From Macrobrachium rosenbergii (Eukaryota; Arthropoda; Malacostraca; Decapoda; Palaemonidae), in NCBI RefSeq assembly GCF_040412425.1, contig NC_089784.1, forward strand, positions 40,027,070 to 40,091,069: a DNA stretch of 64,000 bases. Direction: 5' to 3'. Of the stretch, positions 36,090 to 48,618 are shown one piece after another. The position numbers were made by a program, and so were the translations under genes. The notes below the pieces were generated by a model. It saw only the letters and a list, made by a program, of their open reading frames with translations. It did not search any database and was not told the DNA's origin. Position 1 is the first letter of the stretch; every line of letters starts with the position of its first letter.

Positions 36090-37990
36090 AGACTGATTGT
36101 TTGAAAAGGCAGCAAAAGAAGCAAGAGGTTAATTCAGCTAAGGCTAGTACTAAGGGAATGCATGATTTTTCTTCTCCTTCTGGTAACCTTTGTTAGGACC
36201 TCTTCTCCCCTTCATTCTGTTACTCCTACTAGAGCTTCCCAATTGATTCAGGACATAAGGTTTGATATCCTTATGGACAAAGTGGAAAAAATTGTTAGTG
36301 TTAGTGATGTGTCAGTGAAGGAGGCAGCTGCTTGTCCTGTGGATGCTCCTAGGCAAAGGTCACTGGGGTACTCCCCTACACATGGGAGCAGTCATACTGG
36401 AGGTCAAAGGGAGGTCGGTGGGGTCTGCCCATGGGCAGTCGTCCTCTCAGTCGGACCTGTTGCAACTTCCCAGGTCATGACAAAGGATCACCGTTGGAAA
36501 GGCATCCAGTCGGAATTGAGTAGGCTGTCCTCGAGTTCCAAGGTTTCCAGCCCTTAGGAAAGGCACCAGTGGCACTTTAGTGATGAATCACAGCCACTGA
36601 AAATGCCTGCGGAGGATACGGTTGACTCCCCTCCAGTGCCTTACAAGAGATTTTGAGAGTCCCTGCAGCAGCCTTCGTGTAGTTTCTGGGATCCCCCTGA
36701 ACGCTTTTCTCCAGAACTCCCTATACGGAAACCCAGGCGTTTGCTCCAAGACACTCCTTGTCGTCTCGCAAGCGCTCAAGAGCAGCCAACTCCCAGTTAC
36801 ACCCAGACTCTCGGTAGTGCCTGAGTTCCCATTAGCGCCTGATCCTCTAGTTACACCCAAGCGCCCGTCATTGCACAAGCACCCCTCAGTATCAGAGTGC
36901 CCTTCAGTCCCCAGGATTTCAGTACACAGACGGACTCTGCCTTCCATGGAACGATCTGCACATTCTCCAACATGTCTGGTGCCTCAGGAGTCATATCTAT
37001 CCCGTTTCGTCGGAAGAGGGGAAGAAGGTAATATGGGTCTCTGCTCCCCTCAACAGCCTATGCAGCTTTGTTGACATACTTGCTGCAGAAATTTCCAGGA
37101 TTCTTCATGCCTGCGGCCCTGGCCTCCCCAGCTTCAACCTTTTTCATCAGTGATAAGTCTACCAGCTCCTCCAGGCTGCCGCAGATGGTGCTTTCATCTT
37201 CCGCTCGGAAGGCTCTCAGTGAGCTGGATAGTTGGCTTTTGGAGAAGAGAGAGCAGGGGAAGTCTTCGTTCAGTTATCCTCCCTCTTGTCTGGTGCATTG
37301 GAGATATTCTTTGTACGACACCAGAGAAGCTCCCTCACTGGGAGTGACTGCCTCCAAGAGGGATTTCCAGCCTGGGAAGAACCCTAAAAGGGTTCAGAGG
37401 TCTGGTTAAACAAATCATTTATAACTAATTCGCAGGGGGACTTCTCAGGACTTATAGACTCGTTTGGGAGATCAACCTTCACCATCACTAAGGTGATGTT
37501 CTCCCCTACAGAACTTGACCACCTTCTGAAGAACCTTTTTAGAGTATTTGAAGTGATAAGTTTCTTGGACTGGTCAGTGGGTGCATTAGTCAGTAAGATT
37601 AGGAATTGCTCTTCACTTCCTGAGGACATTGTGGCAGATTGGCTGAATGTCCTGTCATGCATAGATAGGGGCATCAGGGGTAGCTCTCAAGAGTTAGCCT
37701 CTCTCTATGCAATGGGAGTACTGAAGAAGAGAGAGCTCTGGTGCTCATCCACCACAAAGAGCTTCATGGCTTCTCAGAAGTTTGCCCTTTTATACTCTCC
37801 TCTCAATTGCCAGCACCTCATTCTTCTAGGTGCCCCAGGGATTCTTCGTCTACGAGTACCAGGACCATTTCTCCACTTCAGCCACTGCCCTTTTTGGGGT
37901 AACAGGACCAGAACTCAGTCAAGGCCTAGGACGAACCTGCATTTCTTGTCTTGCCCTTTTAAGAAGTCCTCCTCCAAGCCTGCTGCTCAG
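36090..37990 (+). pseudogene. DIRS1-like gag-like ORF, most complete copy (family A)
   Basis: It starts inside gag (no left terminal repeat). It shows SVKEAAACPVDAPRQRSLG (about 36310-36360), a Pro/Ser/Thr-rich linker with CPSVP-type repeats (36800-36960), then the conserved region: LSSSARKALSELDSWLL (about 37195-37250), the ELDHLLKNLFRVFEVISFLD block (about 37505-37570), RGSSQELASLYAMGVLKKRE (about 37675-37735) and STTKSFMASQKFALLYSPL. The role in the family is presumed particle protein. Several frame changes split it. A 40-bp piece at 37398-37440 does not fit the gag alignment and may be a small insertion. Confidence 0.75.
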
Positions 37991-39120
37991 AAGTGAGGAT
38001 CCTTTCCTCTACGCGCCAGTAGGAGCCAGTCTCCTACATTACCGGGAGAGGTGGAGTGCAAGGGGAGCTGAGGAGTGGATTGTGTCAGTGCTGAAACATG
38101 GCTATTCCATTCCATTCAGGGAGAAGCCACCATTAGTCAACATGCCCATCTCGTTGACCGCCTACTTGGTAGGATCAGAGAGGTTTTCGGCTCTTTCTAA
38201 CAAAGTTTCAGCTCTCCTCAAGAAGAAAGCCATTGAGAAAGTCGAAGAGTTCAAGTCAGACAGTTTTTACAACTGCATCTTCGTAGTCCCCAAGGCATCA
38301 GGGGGATGGAGGATGGTACTGGACATCAGCGCCTTGAATTTCTTTGTCGAAAAGACAAAATTCAAGATGGAAACAAGTCACTCTGTCATGTCATCCATTC
38401 ACGAACTATAGACATGCAGATGCCTAATTCCACATTCCTGTACATCCAAAGTCTAGGAAATATCTAAGATTTGTATTTCGCAACAGAGTGTACTTGTTTC
38501 ACGCCTTATGCTTTGGTCCTTTCGACTGCTCCGCAAGTTTTCACCTGAGTCCTTGCTCTGCTCTCCTAGTGGCTTCATCTGATGAGGATAAACATCTCTC
38601 TCTTTCTAGACAATTGGCTCTTTCGATCACCATGGAAGGAGAAGTGCATGGAGGACCTTCTGAAGATCCTTCATTTAGCTCAAGAATTAGGTCTCCTAAT
38701 CAACCTCCAGAAGTCCCAGCTGGTTCCATCACAGACAAATCTCTATTTGGGGATGACAATAAACTCTCAGAGTTTTCAAGTTTTTCTCTCCCCCAAAAGA
38801 ATTCAGTCATGCCTGAAGAAAGTCGACGAATTCCTTGCCCGTCAAACCTGCTCTGTGAACCAATGGATGATCCTTCTTGGTACCTCAGTCTCCATGGAGC
38901 AATTTGTTTCCCTGGGAAGTCTCCATATGAGAACTTTTCAGTTTTATCTGCAGGCCAGCTGGGGCAGGAAAGTTCGTCCGGACACATTTGTCTTTCTGAT
39001 ATCGCAAGAAATAAAGGAAGATCTGTGGTGGAAGTCAGAAGGGAGGTCCCTTGTTCCATTGAACCCCAACCTAGACTTCTATGCAGATGCATCGAATTGG
39101 GGTTAGGGACGCTTCTAGGC
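37991..39120 (+). pseudogene. DIRS1-like reverse transcriptase with lost catalytic Asp (family A)
   Basis: It starts FLYAPVGASLLHYRERWSAR (about 38005-38065). It then reads EWIVSVLKHGYSIPF, MPISLTAYLVGSERFSALS and IFVVPKASGGWRMVLDISAL (about 38277-38335, RT motifs 1-2). Motif A near 38410-38440 carries a one-base loss after the Asp-Met-Gln codons and a stop just before. The YxDD motif reads F-L-D-N-W at about 38600-38617, so the second catalytic Asp is Asn. RT is therefore dead in two independent ways. FYADASNWG near 39078-39104 begins the RNase H domain. Confidence 0.8.
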
Positions 39121-40900
39121 ACCCAAGAAGTGTCAGGAACTTGGTCCCAGGAGCAGATTCACTGCCATATATCATCCTCAAGGAGCTGACAGCAATTTGG
39201 CTAGGCCTTCAGCATTTTGCGTCGGTAGTCCACGATCAAGTAGTGACCGTACACTCAGACGACACTATGGCCCTGAGGGACGCATTCATTCTCCCTTTGC
39301 AAAGCAGCGAGAAATCTCCTTTTATGGGCACACCACAACCAGACCAAGTTGGTGACGCGGTTCATCTAGGGCAAGCTCAACATCCTTGCAGACAGGCTGA
39401 GCTGTCGCTGTCAGGTGCTACCCACAGAGTGGACTCTTCATCTGCAGGTGTGTGAGAATCAGTGGAAACTGTGGGGAGACCTCTTGTAGATCTGTTTGCA
39501 ACATCCAAGAATCATCATCTACCAGTCTTTTGTTCACCAGTACCAGACCCTCTAGCATGGGCGACGGACGCCATGCTACAAGACTGGTCACACAAGGATC
39601 TCTATGCCTTCCCACCATTCTGCATGATATGGGAAGTCCTCAACAAGATCCTCAACCACACGAATGTCACAGTGACTAGTGGCCCTGTTCTGGCCATGAC
39701 AGGAATGGTTTCCAGATCTCCTCAAGCTGCTGACAGACTTCCCAAGGTTGTTACCACAGAGACCAAGTCTGCTTAGACAGCTCCACTTCGGGCAGTTCCA
39801 CCAAGGACTGTCCACTCTGGCCCTGACAGGGTTCAGACTGTCAAGAAACTCCTCTGACAGAAGGGGTTTTCAAGAGCAATTGCAAATTGTAGACGCCCTT
39901 CTTCCAACAAGGTCTATCAAGTCAGTTGGACAGTCTTCAGAGCCTGGTGTAGAAGATATGACATCTCGTCTTCTAAGACGTCTGTAACAAACATTGCTGA
40001 TTTTCTCCTGTACTTGAGGACACTGAGGAACCTTTCCTCCTCTAAGATCTCTGATCAGAGGATACAGGGCTATGTTGAGCTCGGTGTTTTGGCACAGAGG
40101 AATGGATCTCTCAGCCAATCAAAACCTATCCGACCTAAAATCTTTTGATACCTCCAAATCCAAGGGGCAAGAGGCTGTCTCTTGGAATTTGGATGTAGTT
40201 TTGAAGTGGCTCTTGGGACCTTGCTTCGAGCTTCTTCATTCTGCTTTGCTATGAAACCTTACCCTTTTTCTAGCAGCATTAGCAACCGCCATAGGGTCAT
40301 TGAGGTGCACGCTCTTGACAAGAGAGTTGGATTTTCCCAAGGTGATGTCATATGTTCTTTCACCCTGGGCTTTTTAGCTAAAAATAAAGATCCAACCAAA
40401 CCCTGGCCTTGTTCCTTCACAGTTAAAAGCCTGATGGAAATATTGGGCCCAGATGAGGAGGAGAGAGTTCTGTGCCCAGTAAGAGCACTGAGGTACTACT
40501 TGCACAGAACAAAGAAGATTTGAGTATGAGTAATTTATGGTGCTCAGTTAGAAATCTGTCTCATTCCTTGCCCAAAAATGGCTTGTCTTTCTTTTAGAAG
40601 GATATAATTTCTGAAGCCAGTTCTCAGATTGGAGAGGAAGCTTTATTGTCCGTCGCAGCTAAGGCTCATGAGATCAGAGAGGTCTCCACGCCGTTAGCCT
40701 TCAACCACAACCTGTCCCTATCTTCAATTCTTCAAGTGACTTATTGGATTTGCAAGTCTGTCTTTGCGAGCCATTATCTTTGTGATGTGGAAACTACTGT
40801 TGAAAATTGTAGTACTTTAGGACCATTATCCGTGGCTGGCATGGTGTTGGGGGAGGAAGCCGTAGGAAGCTTTTCGTCCTTCCTTTTCTCTCTGCCTTGA
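39070..40900 (+). pseudogene. DIRS1-like RNase H and tyrosine recombinase (family A)
   Basis: RNase H: YADAS near 39080, ELTAIWLGLQHFASVV (about 39183-39230), VHSDDTMAL (about 39250-39275). The conserved DLFATSKNHHLPVF ... PDPLAWATDAMLQDW segment follows at 39490-39590. The recombinase starts near 39990: GYRAMLSSVF (40063), WNLDVVLKWLLG (40183), a frame-shifted ALATAIGSLRC where ALASG.RRSEL is expected (about 40270), CPVRALRYYLHRT (40478-40515), and AHEIREVSTPLAFNHN (40668-40715) with the HxxR pair. VFASHYLCDVE (about 40765-40795) supplies the Tyr. Four or more frame changes make it non-functional, although the HxxR and Tyr residues remain. Confidence 0.78.
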
Positions 40901-41339
40901 ACTCAGGTGTTGAGTCATAATGAGAGCCTTAGGGGTACTTTGTACCTGGAGACTCACCAGCCTTAGTTTTAATGGGTGGGTGGTGTTTTTATATTTTATA
41001 GTGTATGTGATATTCATGTTTTTTTTTATTATGGTTATTTGGTTTGTCAGCACTGTGCCCCGGTTTGTCAGTACTGTGCCCAGGGCAGGACCAATTGGCT
41101 ACTTGTATACTTTGTTAGTCAGTGGGTTCATCCCTTGCTGCAAAGTACCCACTGATGTAGAGGTGCGTTTGGCCAACTCGCCACATAGTACATGATTAAG
41201 ATGAGTGTGACCAGAGGCAGTATCTACCTGCAGCAGCTCTCTTACCAGGTAAGGAATGACAAGCATTGTACCAATGCTAATAATTTTGTTCTCTGACTCA
41301 TTATCATCCGTAATGTTTTTGGGTAGAAAAATCCATATC

Positions 41340-41811
<472 letters not shown>

Positions 41812-41813
<2 letters not shown>

Positions 41814-42078
41814 CAGGCAGTCCCTGGTTATCGGTGGGGTTCTGTTTCTGAGGGTGTGATGATAACCGAAAATCGCCACTAACCGAAAAGTGGCGATTTC
41901 AGCGCTTTTTCGGCGATTTTCGGGGGTTATCGGCACCTCTGTTAGGTATGTATTGGTGCCAATACCCAATTATTGGCGCCGATAAGTGGAAATCGGCGAT
42001 TTTCGCTGAAAATTGCCGATTTTCGTCACTAGACAAGCCCCATAAAACCGAATCGCTGTTAACCGGGAACTGCCTGTA
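41812..42078. mobile_element. TA-flanked MITE, CAGGCAGTCCCTGGTTA family, strong foldback
   Basis: CAGGCAGTCCCTGGTTATCG at 41814 and its near-complement GTTAACCGGGAACTGCCTG ending at 42076 lie between TA dinucleotides. The interior is a series of GGCGATTTTC and GAAAATCGCC inverted repeats, so the whole 263 bp can fold. It abuts the right end of the DIRS1-like copy exactly. Confidence 0.85.
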
Positions 42079-42255
42079 TTAATGGAATTATAATTTTTAT
42101 TTGTTGCATATACAGTACTAGAGTCCCGGTTTACAAAGCCCGTTTTTATGCAAAACCAAATTGCTGTTAATCTTCGAAAATCGTAAAAAGTCCTGAAAAC
42201 CTGTATTGAAAACGATGGAATTACAAAATTTTTATTTGCCATTTTGCATATTTCT

Positions 42256-42347
42256 TACAGGCAGAATATTTCCCCCCGGTTTACAATGTGGTTTCTTTTA
42301 TGCAGAGTCAGTAAAAGCCAGAAACCCGTAAAACGTCACTGCCTGTA
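42256..42347. mobile_element. Short TA-flanked MITE of the same family
   Basis: The 88-bp element at 42258-42345 runs from CAGGCAGAATATTTCCCCCC to AACGTCACTGCCTG with TA on both sides. The stretch 42079-42255 contains similar CCGGTTTACAAAGCCCG-like text and is probably related debris. Confidence 0.65.
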
Positions 42348-42533
42348 TGTAAAATGGGTATATGTAAACTAAATCGTTAAAAAAATCCTAAGAAAACCTT
42401 ACTTTTAATGCTTACATACCCTTTAATGTGTATTGTAAATGATGTAAACTGCAATTTTTGTTTTTTTTTTTTATTGAGTTTTTCATTAAAAAAGTCAAAA
42501 ATTTTTATTCTGCCATTTTGGAGCCATATTTCT

Positions 42534-42815
42534 TCCGCGGGACGATAAAACAGAGCAAAACAGATAGTTCGACGGAGTAGGACCTTAACCTAGGATCATG
42601 CTTAATTGTAAAATCAATAAAGTATAATTCGGAGTCCGCAGTAAGTATTAATTTATACCGACCGCCGGAGCATTCCGGCGGGACAATAAACCAGAGCAAA
42701 ACATGACACACACTAAATTAAAACTAGGATCATGCAACTCTTAATTGTAAAATAATTTAAAGTATTCGGAGTCCGGTAGTAAGTGAATATTTAGATAGCA
42801 GTACACTGCTGGTCA
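42534..42815. repeat. Diverged tandem duplication, about 140-bp unit
   Basis: Two units share CGGGACRATAAAMCAGAGCA, CTAGGATCATGC, CTTAATTGTAAAAT and TATAATTCGGAGTCC-like blocks in order (42537-42672 and 42677-42815). Confidence 0.75.
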
Positions 42816-43429
42816 TAGAGTTCTGGCGGAACATCGAGATCCCGTGCCTCCGCTACTTGGTTACAGCGGGAGGGCGGGCTGGAGGCCAACCTACTGAAAC
42901 CAAAACCACCGGAGTGGTAAACCAGGGGCGGAACCAGCGAGGAAGTGTTTGAACCCTGAAGGTGATATAAAATGGGTTGACACCAGAATAAAGGTAAACT
43001 AACATTATGTTAAAGTAAAATCCTCAAGTGGACGGGGCAAAATCGGACGCCGAAAAACAGCTGTCTCTGATTTGTTTGTTTACTGATAGGAAACATTCTA
43101 GTCTAAAGTTCAGCTCTCTCACCCTCCCTGAAGGCGCAGCCCAGACAGTAAAAGGGAGGAGAGAGAGGAGAGGAAGAGGGGTGGAAGGGAGAGAAATTCC
43201 TGTAACGCAGTCCAACCAACAACCGACCCATAGGGCAGAAGGGCAATGCATAAAGAAGATCCCCTTTTTATTTTTCTCTCTCTCTCTTAGATGCCCTAGC
43301 AAACCCAAAACTCTCGGATGGAACAACAAACAGGAACTCCTCTCAGCCCACCTCTCCTCCCCACTCTGACATAGTCGGGAGAGATGGAGCTAAGACTTTA
43401 ACTGAATAAACCCTTTAATGAATTGATAA
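42816..43429. other. Intronic stretch, unrecognised
   Basis: Higher GC than its surroundings. Open frames on both strands at 43024-43369 have no recognised motif and mirror each other, as shadows do. Confidence 0.35.
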
Positions 43430-44078
43430 GTACTGTTGTCATAAACATAAAAATACAAAACTAAAATGAATTGATGCCATCAAATGAGTGTATGCCAATG
43501 TACATACATGTTACAATAAATTTTTGTCATCCATTGTTTTGACAAAAGAAAGCACCACCTTGGAGAGGGATTTACTGGTATGTTTTTAAAAGTTTATTTG
43601 CTAATTCTAAGTATGATTAACACACATAACAGAATGCAAGAGAAATGTTTTATCAAGGTCATCATGGATATTTCATCTTTAATCACCATAAAAATGATAA
43701 TAAAACCCCACACGAAGATGGTTTAAAATGTTTATTTCTTAAAGGAAAAATGTGCTAGAATGGAATGAGTACAGAAACGGGCAAACAGTCATTGGGATGT
43801 CTACAGAGTGCAGTCTTTCAGTGACAACAATCAGCATTAATGAGTCTATTTCATAATAGATGTTCGATCTGGGGGTAGTAACAGCATTCCTATAGCTTTT
43901 TCTCTGATTACATTTAGAAATTTCTTAATAATTCCAGCTGACACAGGGACGAGCTCAGAAAAGTCAAAATGAGGCTAAAAAATGAGCAGTAAAAATATAA
44001 ATGAGAATACTATAGCATAAAGTATAAACAATATAGTGTAAGAGTGTGTGCGTTACCGTATTAGGCTTTAATGTAAAC

Positions 44079-44133
<55 letters not shown>

Positions 44134-45362
44134 GTCAGCACTGTACATTGTAATGGGGAAGGTATTCACTTCTTGAAAACTGTCTGTTGTACTGCATGCT
44201 TTCACTTCCATAGGTACAAGCTGCTTGATATTTAACTATGTTGGAGCTTACACTTATCATGCTCAGATGTCAGCTATCTTGGAAATTTCAGGAGTGTTTT
44301 TTGAAATCTTGGTTTAAAATGAATATTATTTACCCTCAAAATTATATATAACTTTCCACCTTTTAATGGGTATTAGTAACTGAGTCTATTTTAAAAGTCA
44401 CTTTGTAAAATTCTTGAACTTAGAATTTTTACTTAGACTTTGGGCATTCAGAAATTTTATATAAGTTCACAACATACTTTGAGCTTTCACTGTCACCTCT
44501 CCACACATCTCACACACTCTCTACCCTGATGCCTTTTTCCAGCTGACTGCTTCCAGAGTCTTCGTATGTATGGACATCATTCGATGCCAAATCTGGTATA
44601 ATTTTCCCAAGTTTTGTCCATATGGGTTCCCTTTTCCATTAATGTTTCATGTTTACTTATCTGTACATTTTGCTCAATGGTTGTTATCGAGTTAATGTTA
44701 TAGTGCGCAAGAGGTCACCGAGCGAGGTCAAAGTCTCAATTAGTTCTTTTCTGAGTACTGTATGAGATAAATGTTTTAATTCATATGGGCAACAATTGGT
44801 CAAACTTGGCATCTGGGATCACTTAGTGTGTTATCACCCATTTTCTGTTTTCTTCTCTGTCTTTATCAATGATTTTCTGTAATCCTTTGTGCATTTATTA
44901 AGATATGAATTTATTAAATTATAGACTCGATTCCTTTATACATATCCTTAGTGAAATATCAGTTACTGAATCTTAAACATAAAAACACAAAACTAAACAA
45001 ACTCCAGAAATTTAACGACACCAACTAATGAGTGCGTGCATACGTAGGTATGTGTTATCATATTTTTTGCCTTGTGTGATTTATTGTACCGTATTTCATT
45101 ACAAGTTTAGTTGACTCCAAGTATGATTATCAAACATATTATAACATTGCATAAGAGAAATATTTCATTACTGTTGATGTTTCATCTCTAATCACTGGAA
45201 AAATATTTAAAATCCCAATTTCATATGTAGGCAACACAAAACCAAACAGGCTGTAGCAAGTTTACCCACACCACGGAATTAGTGCGTGCGTAAAAGGTTG
45301 CCATTTCTTCTTTTTTTTGCTTTGCTTAATTTATTGTATCATATATTTCATTTCAACTCGGC

Positions 45363-45428
<66 letters not shown>

Positions 45429-45586
45429 ACTATTCACATGATTGCATTTATATTGTGGTTTGTAAGAATAAAAATTAGAAAATACAGAAAAAGGTAATAA
45501 ACAAGGATACTGTTGCATAAAATATAGATAAAAAGTGGACTGTATGTGTTACTGTACTTAGACTTTGATGTAAACACCTCAGTTAA

Positions 45587-45665
<79 letters not shown>

Positions 45666-46435
45666 ACTGTATATCAGTACTGTACATATACTTTAATGAA
45701 ATGTCAATTACTGAACCATAAACATAAAAACACCAAACCAAACAAACTCCAGGAAGTTCAAAACACCATCAAATGAGTGTGTCCATATGTAGGTACGTGA
45801 TGTAATATTTTTTGCTTTGTCCGATTTACTGTACCGTATTTCCTTACAAGTTTAGTTGACCAAGTATAATTACCCAACATATTATAGCAGTACACAACAG
45901 AATATTCCATCACTTGATGTTTTATCTCTAATCACCGTAAAAATATTTAAAATCCAAATTTCATATGTAGACAACACAAAACCAAACAGGCTGTAGCAAT
46001 GGAATTAATGTATACATACATGTTGCCATTTTTCCTTTTTTTTTTTTAGCTTTGCTTGATTTACTGTACCATATTTCATTGCAAGTTAAGTTGATTTTAA
46101 GTATGAATATCACAAATATACAGATATCATAACAGTACATAAGAGAATATTTTATCGGTATTTCAACTCGGCTCTCTCTCTAGTTCCTGGTTGGGCGGTT
46201 GGGTTCCGTTCTCAGCTAGCGCCCTGCTGGCCGCGAGTTCGAATCTGACCGGCCAATGAAGAATAAGAGGAATTTATTTCTGTTGATAGAAAGTCATTTC
46301 TCGCTATAAGCTGTAGGCCCCGTTGCTAGGTAACCACTTGGTTCTTAGCCACATAAAATAAATCTAATTCTTCAGGCCAGTCCTAGGAGAGCTGTTAATC
46401 AGCTCAGTGGTCTGGTCAAACTAAGGTATACTTAA

Positions 46436-46506
<71 letters not shown>

Positions 46507-47095
46507 ACCCTATTCATGATTGCATATATATACTTTGTTTTGTAAGAATAAAAAATTAGAAAACAGAAAAATATAAATAAGAGTACTGTAGCATAAAATA
46601 TAAATTAAAAGTGGAGTGTGTGTGTGTGTTAATAAAATGTGAATTGCTGTATCATAAACATAAAAACATGAAACCAAACAAGCTCTGTCAAGTCAGGTCT
46701 ACCTAGCCCTCTTCACCCATCCAATACTGCATCCCCACCCAGCCATAGAAACTGCTCCCCTGCTCCACCCACCTTCCAAAACAACACCTCTGAGCCTTCC
46801 TCTACCCAGCCTTACTGTCCCTCTTCTCCGTTGGCACCAAGCCATCTGACCCCAATGGAAACTTCTAGAGTCCTCCCCCACCTCCCAAAACCTTTTCCCA
46901 GTCAGTCTGAGTGTAGGCAGTGGGACCAACATTTTCTTGAGGCCGTGCAGCATTGTCAACCACTGGAGGGCAGTTTTGTTCAAATTTTTACAAATTTTTA
47001 TATATCATATTTTTTGGGCCTTGATCCCTGGTCCAGGTGTGTCGGATAATGTTGAGTTTCAGGTAATGACCATCCTGATAATTGAAGGATTACTG
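43430..47095 (+). repeat. Large interspersed repeat with tandem 0.75-kb units (family E)
   Basis: Recurring blocks are: TAAACATAAAAACACAAAAC (43441, 44972, 45722, 46651), CAACACAAAACCAAACAGGC (45233, 45980), CAAGTATGATTATCAAACAT types, and (CT)n tracts at 44080-44128, 45366-45424, 45590-45662 and 46438-46503. Unit spacing is about 750 bp. The right end (46680-47095) is the non-tandem core that finishes GGATTACTG at 47095 before TA, a typical MITE-like terminus. The copy at 34913-36060 is inverted relative to it. Confidence 0.75.
46187..46438 (+). mobile_element. tRNA-derived SINE inserted in a CT microsatellite
   Basis: It starts AGTTCCTGGTTGGGCGGTTG. The B-box GCGAGTTCGAATCTGAC is at about 46235, and the body shares TAGGTAACCACTTGGTTCTT and TTCTTCAGGCCAGTCCTAGG with the copy at 8325-8604. 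It ends CTAAGGTATACTTAAC. CT repeats lie on both sides, so a duplication cannot be measured. Confidence 0.85.
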
Positions 47096-47231
47096 TATTT
47101 TAAAAAATTTAATTGCTTGTAATTTTTTAGCCTGCATATTGTCTATGTTATGTTCATATTAGTGAGGAAGTTATAAATTGTTTTGCTCACAAAATTTGCA
47201 CAAACTGTAGCAGTGTTATGTTTTGTTACAG

Positions 47232-47312
47232 GGACTACAAGAACTGAGCTCTGAACCAGCAGTTACATCAAATCCAACAGCAGCCTCAGCTTCACTGGGA
47301 GTAACAGGCCCT
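47232..47312 (+). CDS. HSD17B4: HSD17B4 exon: linker between SDR and hydratase domains
   Basis: A phase 0-0 exon of 27 codons lies between acceptor tttgttacag and donor GTAAGT. It encodes GLQELSSEPAVTSNPTAASA followed by SLGVTGP, a low-complexity Ser/Ala/Thr linker. Its position and composition fit the poorly conserved linker that follows the dehydrogenase domain of HSD17B4. It is the weakest exon by similarity alone, but the splice signals, phase and order support it. No later exon (hydratase-2 or SCP2-like) was recognised between 47313 and 64000, so the next intron appears to exceed 16 kb. Confidence 0.8.
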
Positions 47313-48114
47313 GTAAGTAGCAGTTATGTGCAGGTGTGATAAGATAATTTTAAATTTAAAGTTGACCTCACTATTCATAAGGGTTTGCTCCATTTGAAAT
47401 CATTTAGTCAAAACTGCTTATTGTTAGAATGCCCTGATGTAATCCAGTACATCTAGTGAACAAGTGCTGTATTGTTACTGTGTATATTTAAAATACACTG
47501 TATTTGTAGTAATAAGATCAAGGTCTAAAAGGAGAACAAGATGTTGATGCAATATTTGTAGGGTAAGCACAGAATCTGTGAATAGTGCTGAGTGGCGGAT
47601 TCTTGTAGGTTATGCAGAGCTGTTTGGTTTTGCATTGGAAAGCTCTGGAGAGTATTTGTGAAAGATTTATTTTCATTATTTCATGAAATTTAGGCTTTCA
47701 AGGTAAGTGGTTGGCCAGTAAGATGAAGAGATCCAGAAAATGAAGATGAAGTACTAGGACCCAAAGGTGGAACTGGAAGAAGACCCCCCACAGTTGCAGT
47801 AAGAAGTAATAGTTAGAGGGGTTGGACAGCAAGATTGAAGAAAGAAAGTAGGATTGGAGGTAAAGTGAAAGACTAAAAAGGGGGTGCAGCTAAGCCAAAG
47901 GTATGCTGCAAATAACAGTACAGATGATTTAGAATTAGGGAGAGGGAGTAATCATAAGGTAGATGCTACAAGAAATTGAGCAAGAGCTTTGATGAAGTTG
48001 TGATATACAATTGCCTAAAGAGGCAGAAGTGAGTGTATAGAGGAATATTTTTTATAGCATAGTCACTTGTTTCATCCTTTAGGAGTTACCTTCCATGGGT
48101 CTGTCAGAACTCCA
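47313..48114. other. Start of the intron after the last visible HSD17B4 exon
   Basis: No gene is seen. It is purine-rich between 47700 and 47900 (AAGAAAGTAGGATTGGAGGT types). No repeat family was recognised. Confidence 0.4.
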
Positions 48115-48335
48115 TGGTAGACCAAACTAATATCAAAGAATTCTCTTTTAGTCGGTGTTGTGGCCAGGTATTATGTCATAATGATAAACCCTGTGACATT
48201 ATTTAGGTTCTTTTCTTCGTCAAACTGCTAGAAGAGGAAGTGATTATTGTGCGTGCGCAGTCCACCATATTGTCGACAACAGACTGGCAAGAGGCCAGGA
48301 GGCCGTTAGTTTCCATTGGTCGTTTTTGAACAAAT
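48115..48335 (+). repeat. Family B terminal-repeat piece (inverted relative to 27171-27682)
   Basis: ACTAATATCAAAGAATTCTC, CAGGTATTATGTCATAATGA and GTGCGTGCGCAGTCCACCAT match, in order, the reverse complement of 27330-27530, with about 20% divergence. It is not followed by any gag-like ORF. Confidence 0.6.
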
Positions 48336-48618
48336 TTGATTCTTGTCAGTGCTCCAAAATTCAATAATTATGGAAACACAAAATAAAGAAGCAAGTTAAG
48401 TGCTTAGTTTTAAGTCCCAGTCAAAGTGTTAGTTTTAAACTTTTGTAACTGGTAGTTAATTTGTGTGTGAAAGCCAAAAAAACTGGCTTCTCTTGTTAAC
48501 ACATAGCCAGCGTTAAGTCGTAATCGCAGATTGTTAGTTGTGGAAAGTGTAAAGTGTTTTAAAAATTCGTCATTTCAATTTGATGTTTTAACTAAAATAA
48601 AAGTTCCACAATTTATCA
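48336..48618. other. AT-rich intronic stretch
   Basis: Nothing was recognised between the family B end and the TTAA element. Confidence 0.4.

Noticed and set aside
37398..37440. SINE tail inside the gag-like ORF (GTCTGGTTAAACAAATCATT)
   Set aside because: It resembles 4398-4440 over about 30 bp only; too short and without SINE head or duplication.
43024..43369. Overlapping 101- and 113-codon frames on opposite strands
   Set aside because: No recognisable motif, splice context or repeat protein; opposite-strand openness in a locally higher-GC stretch is expected by chance.
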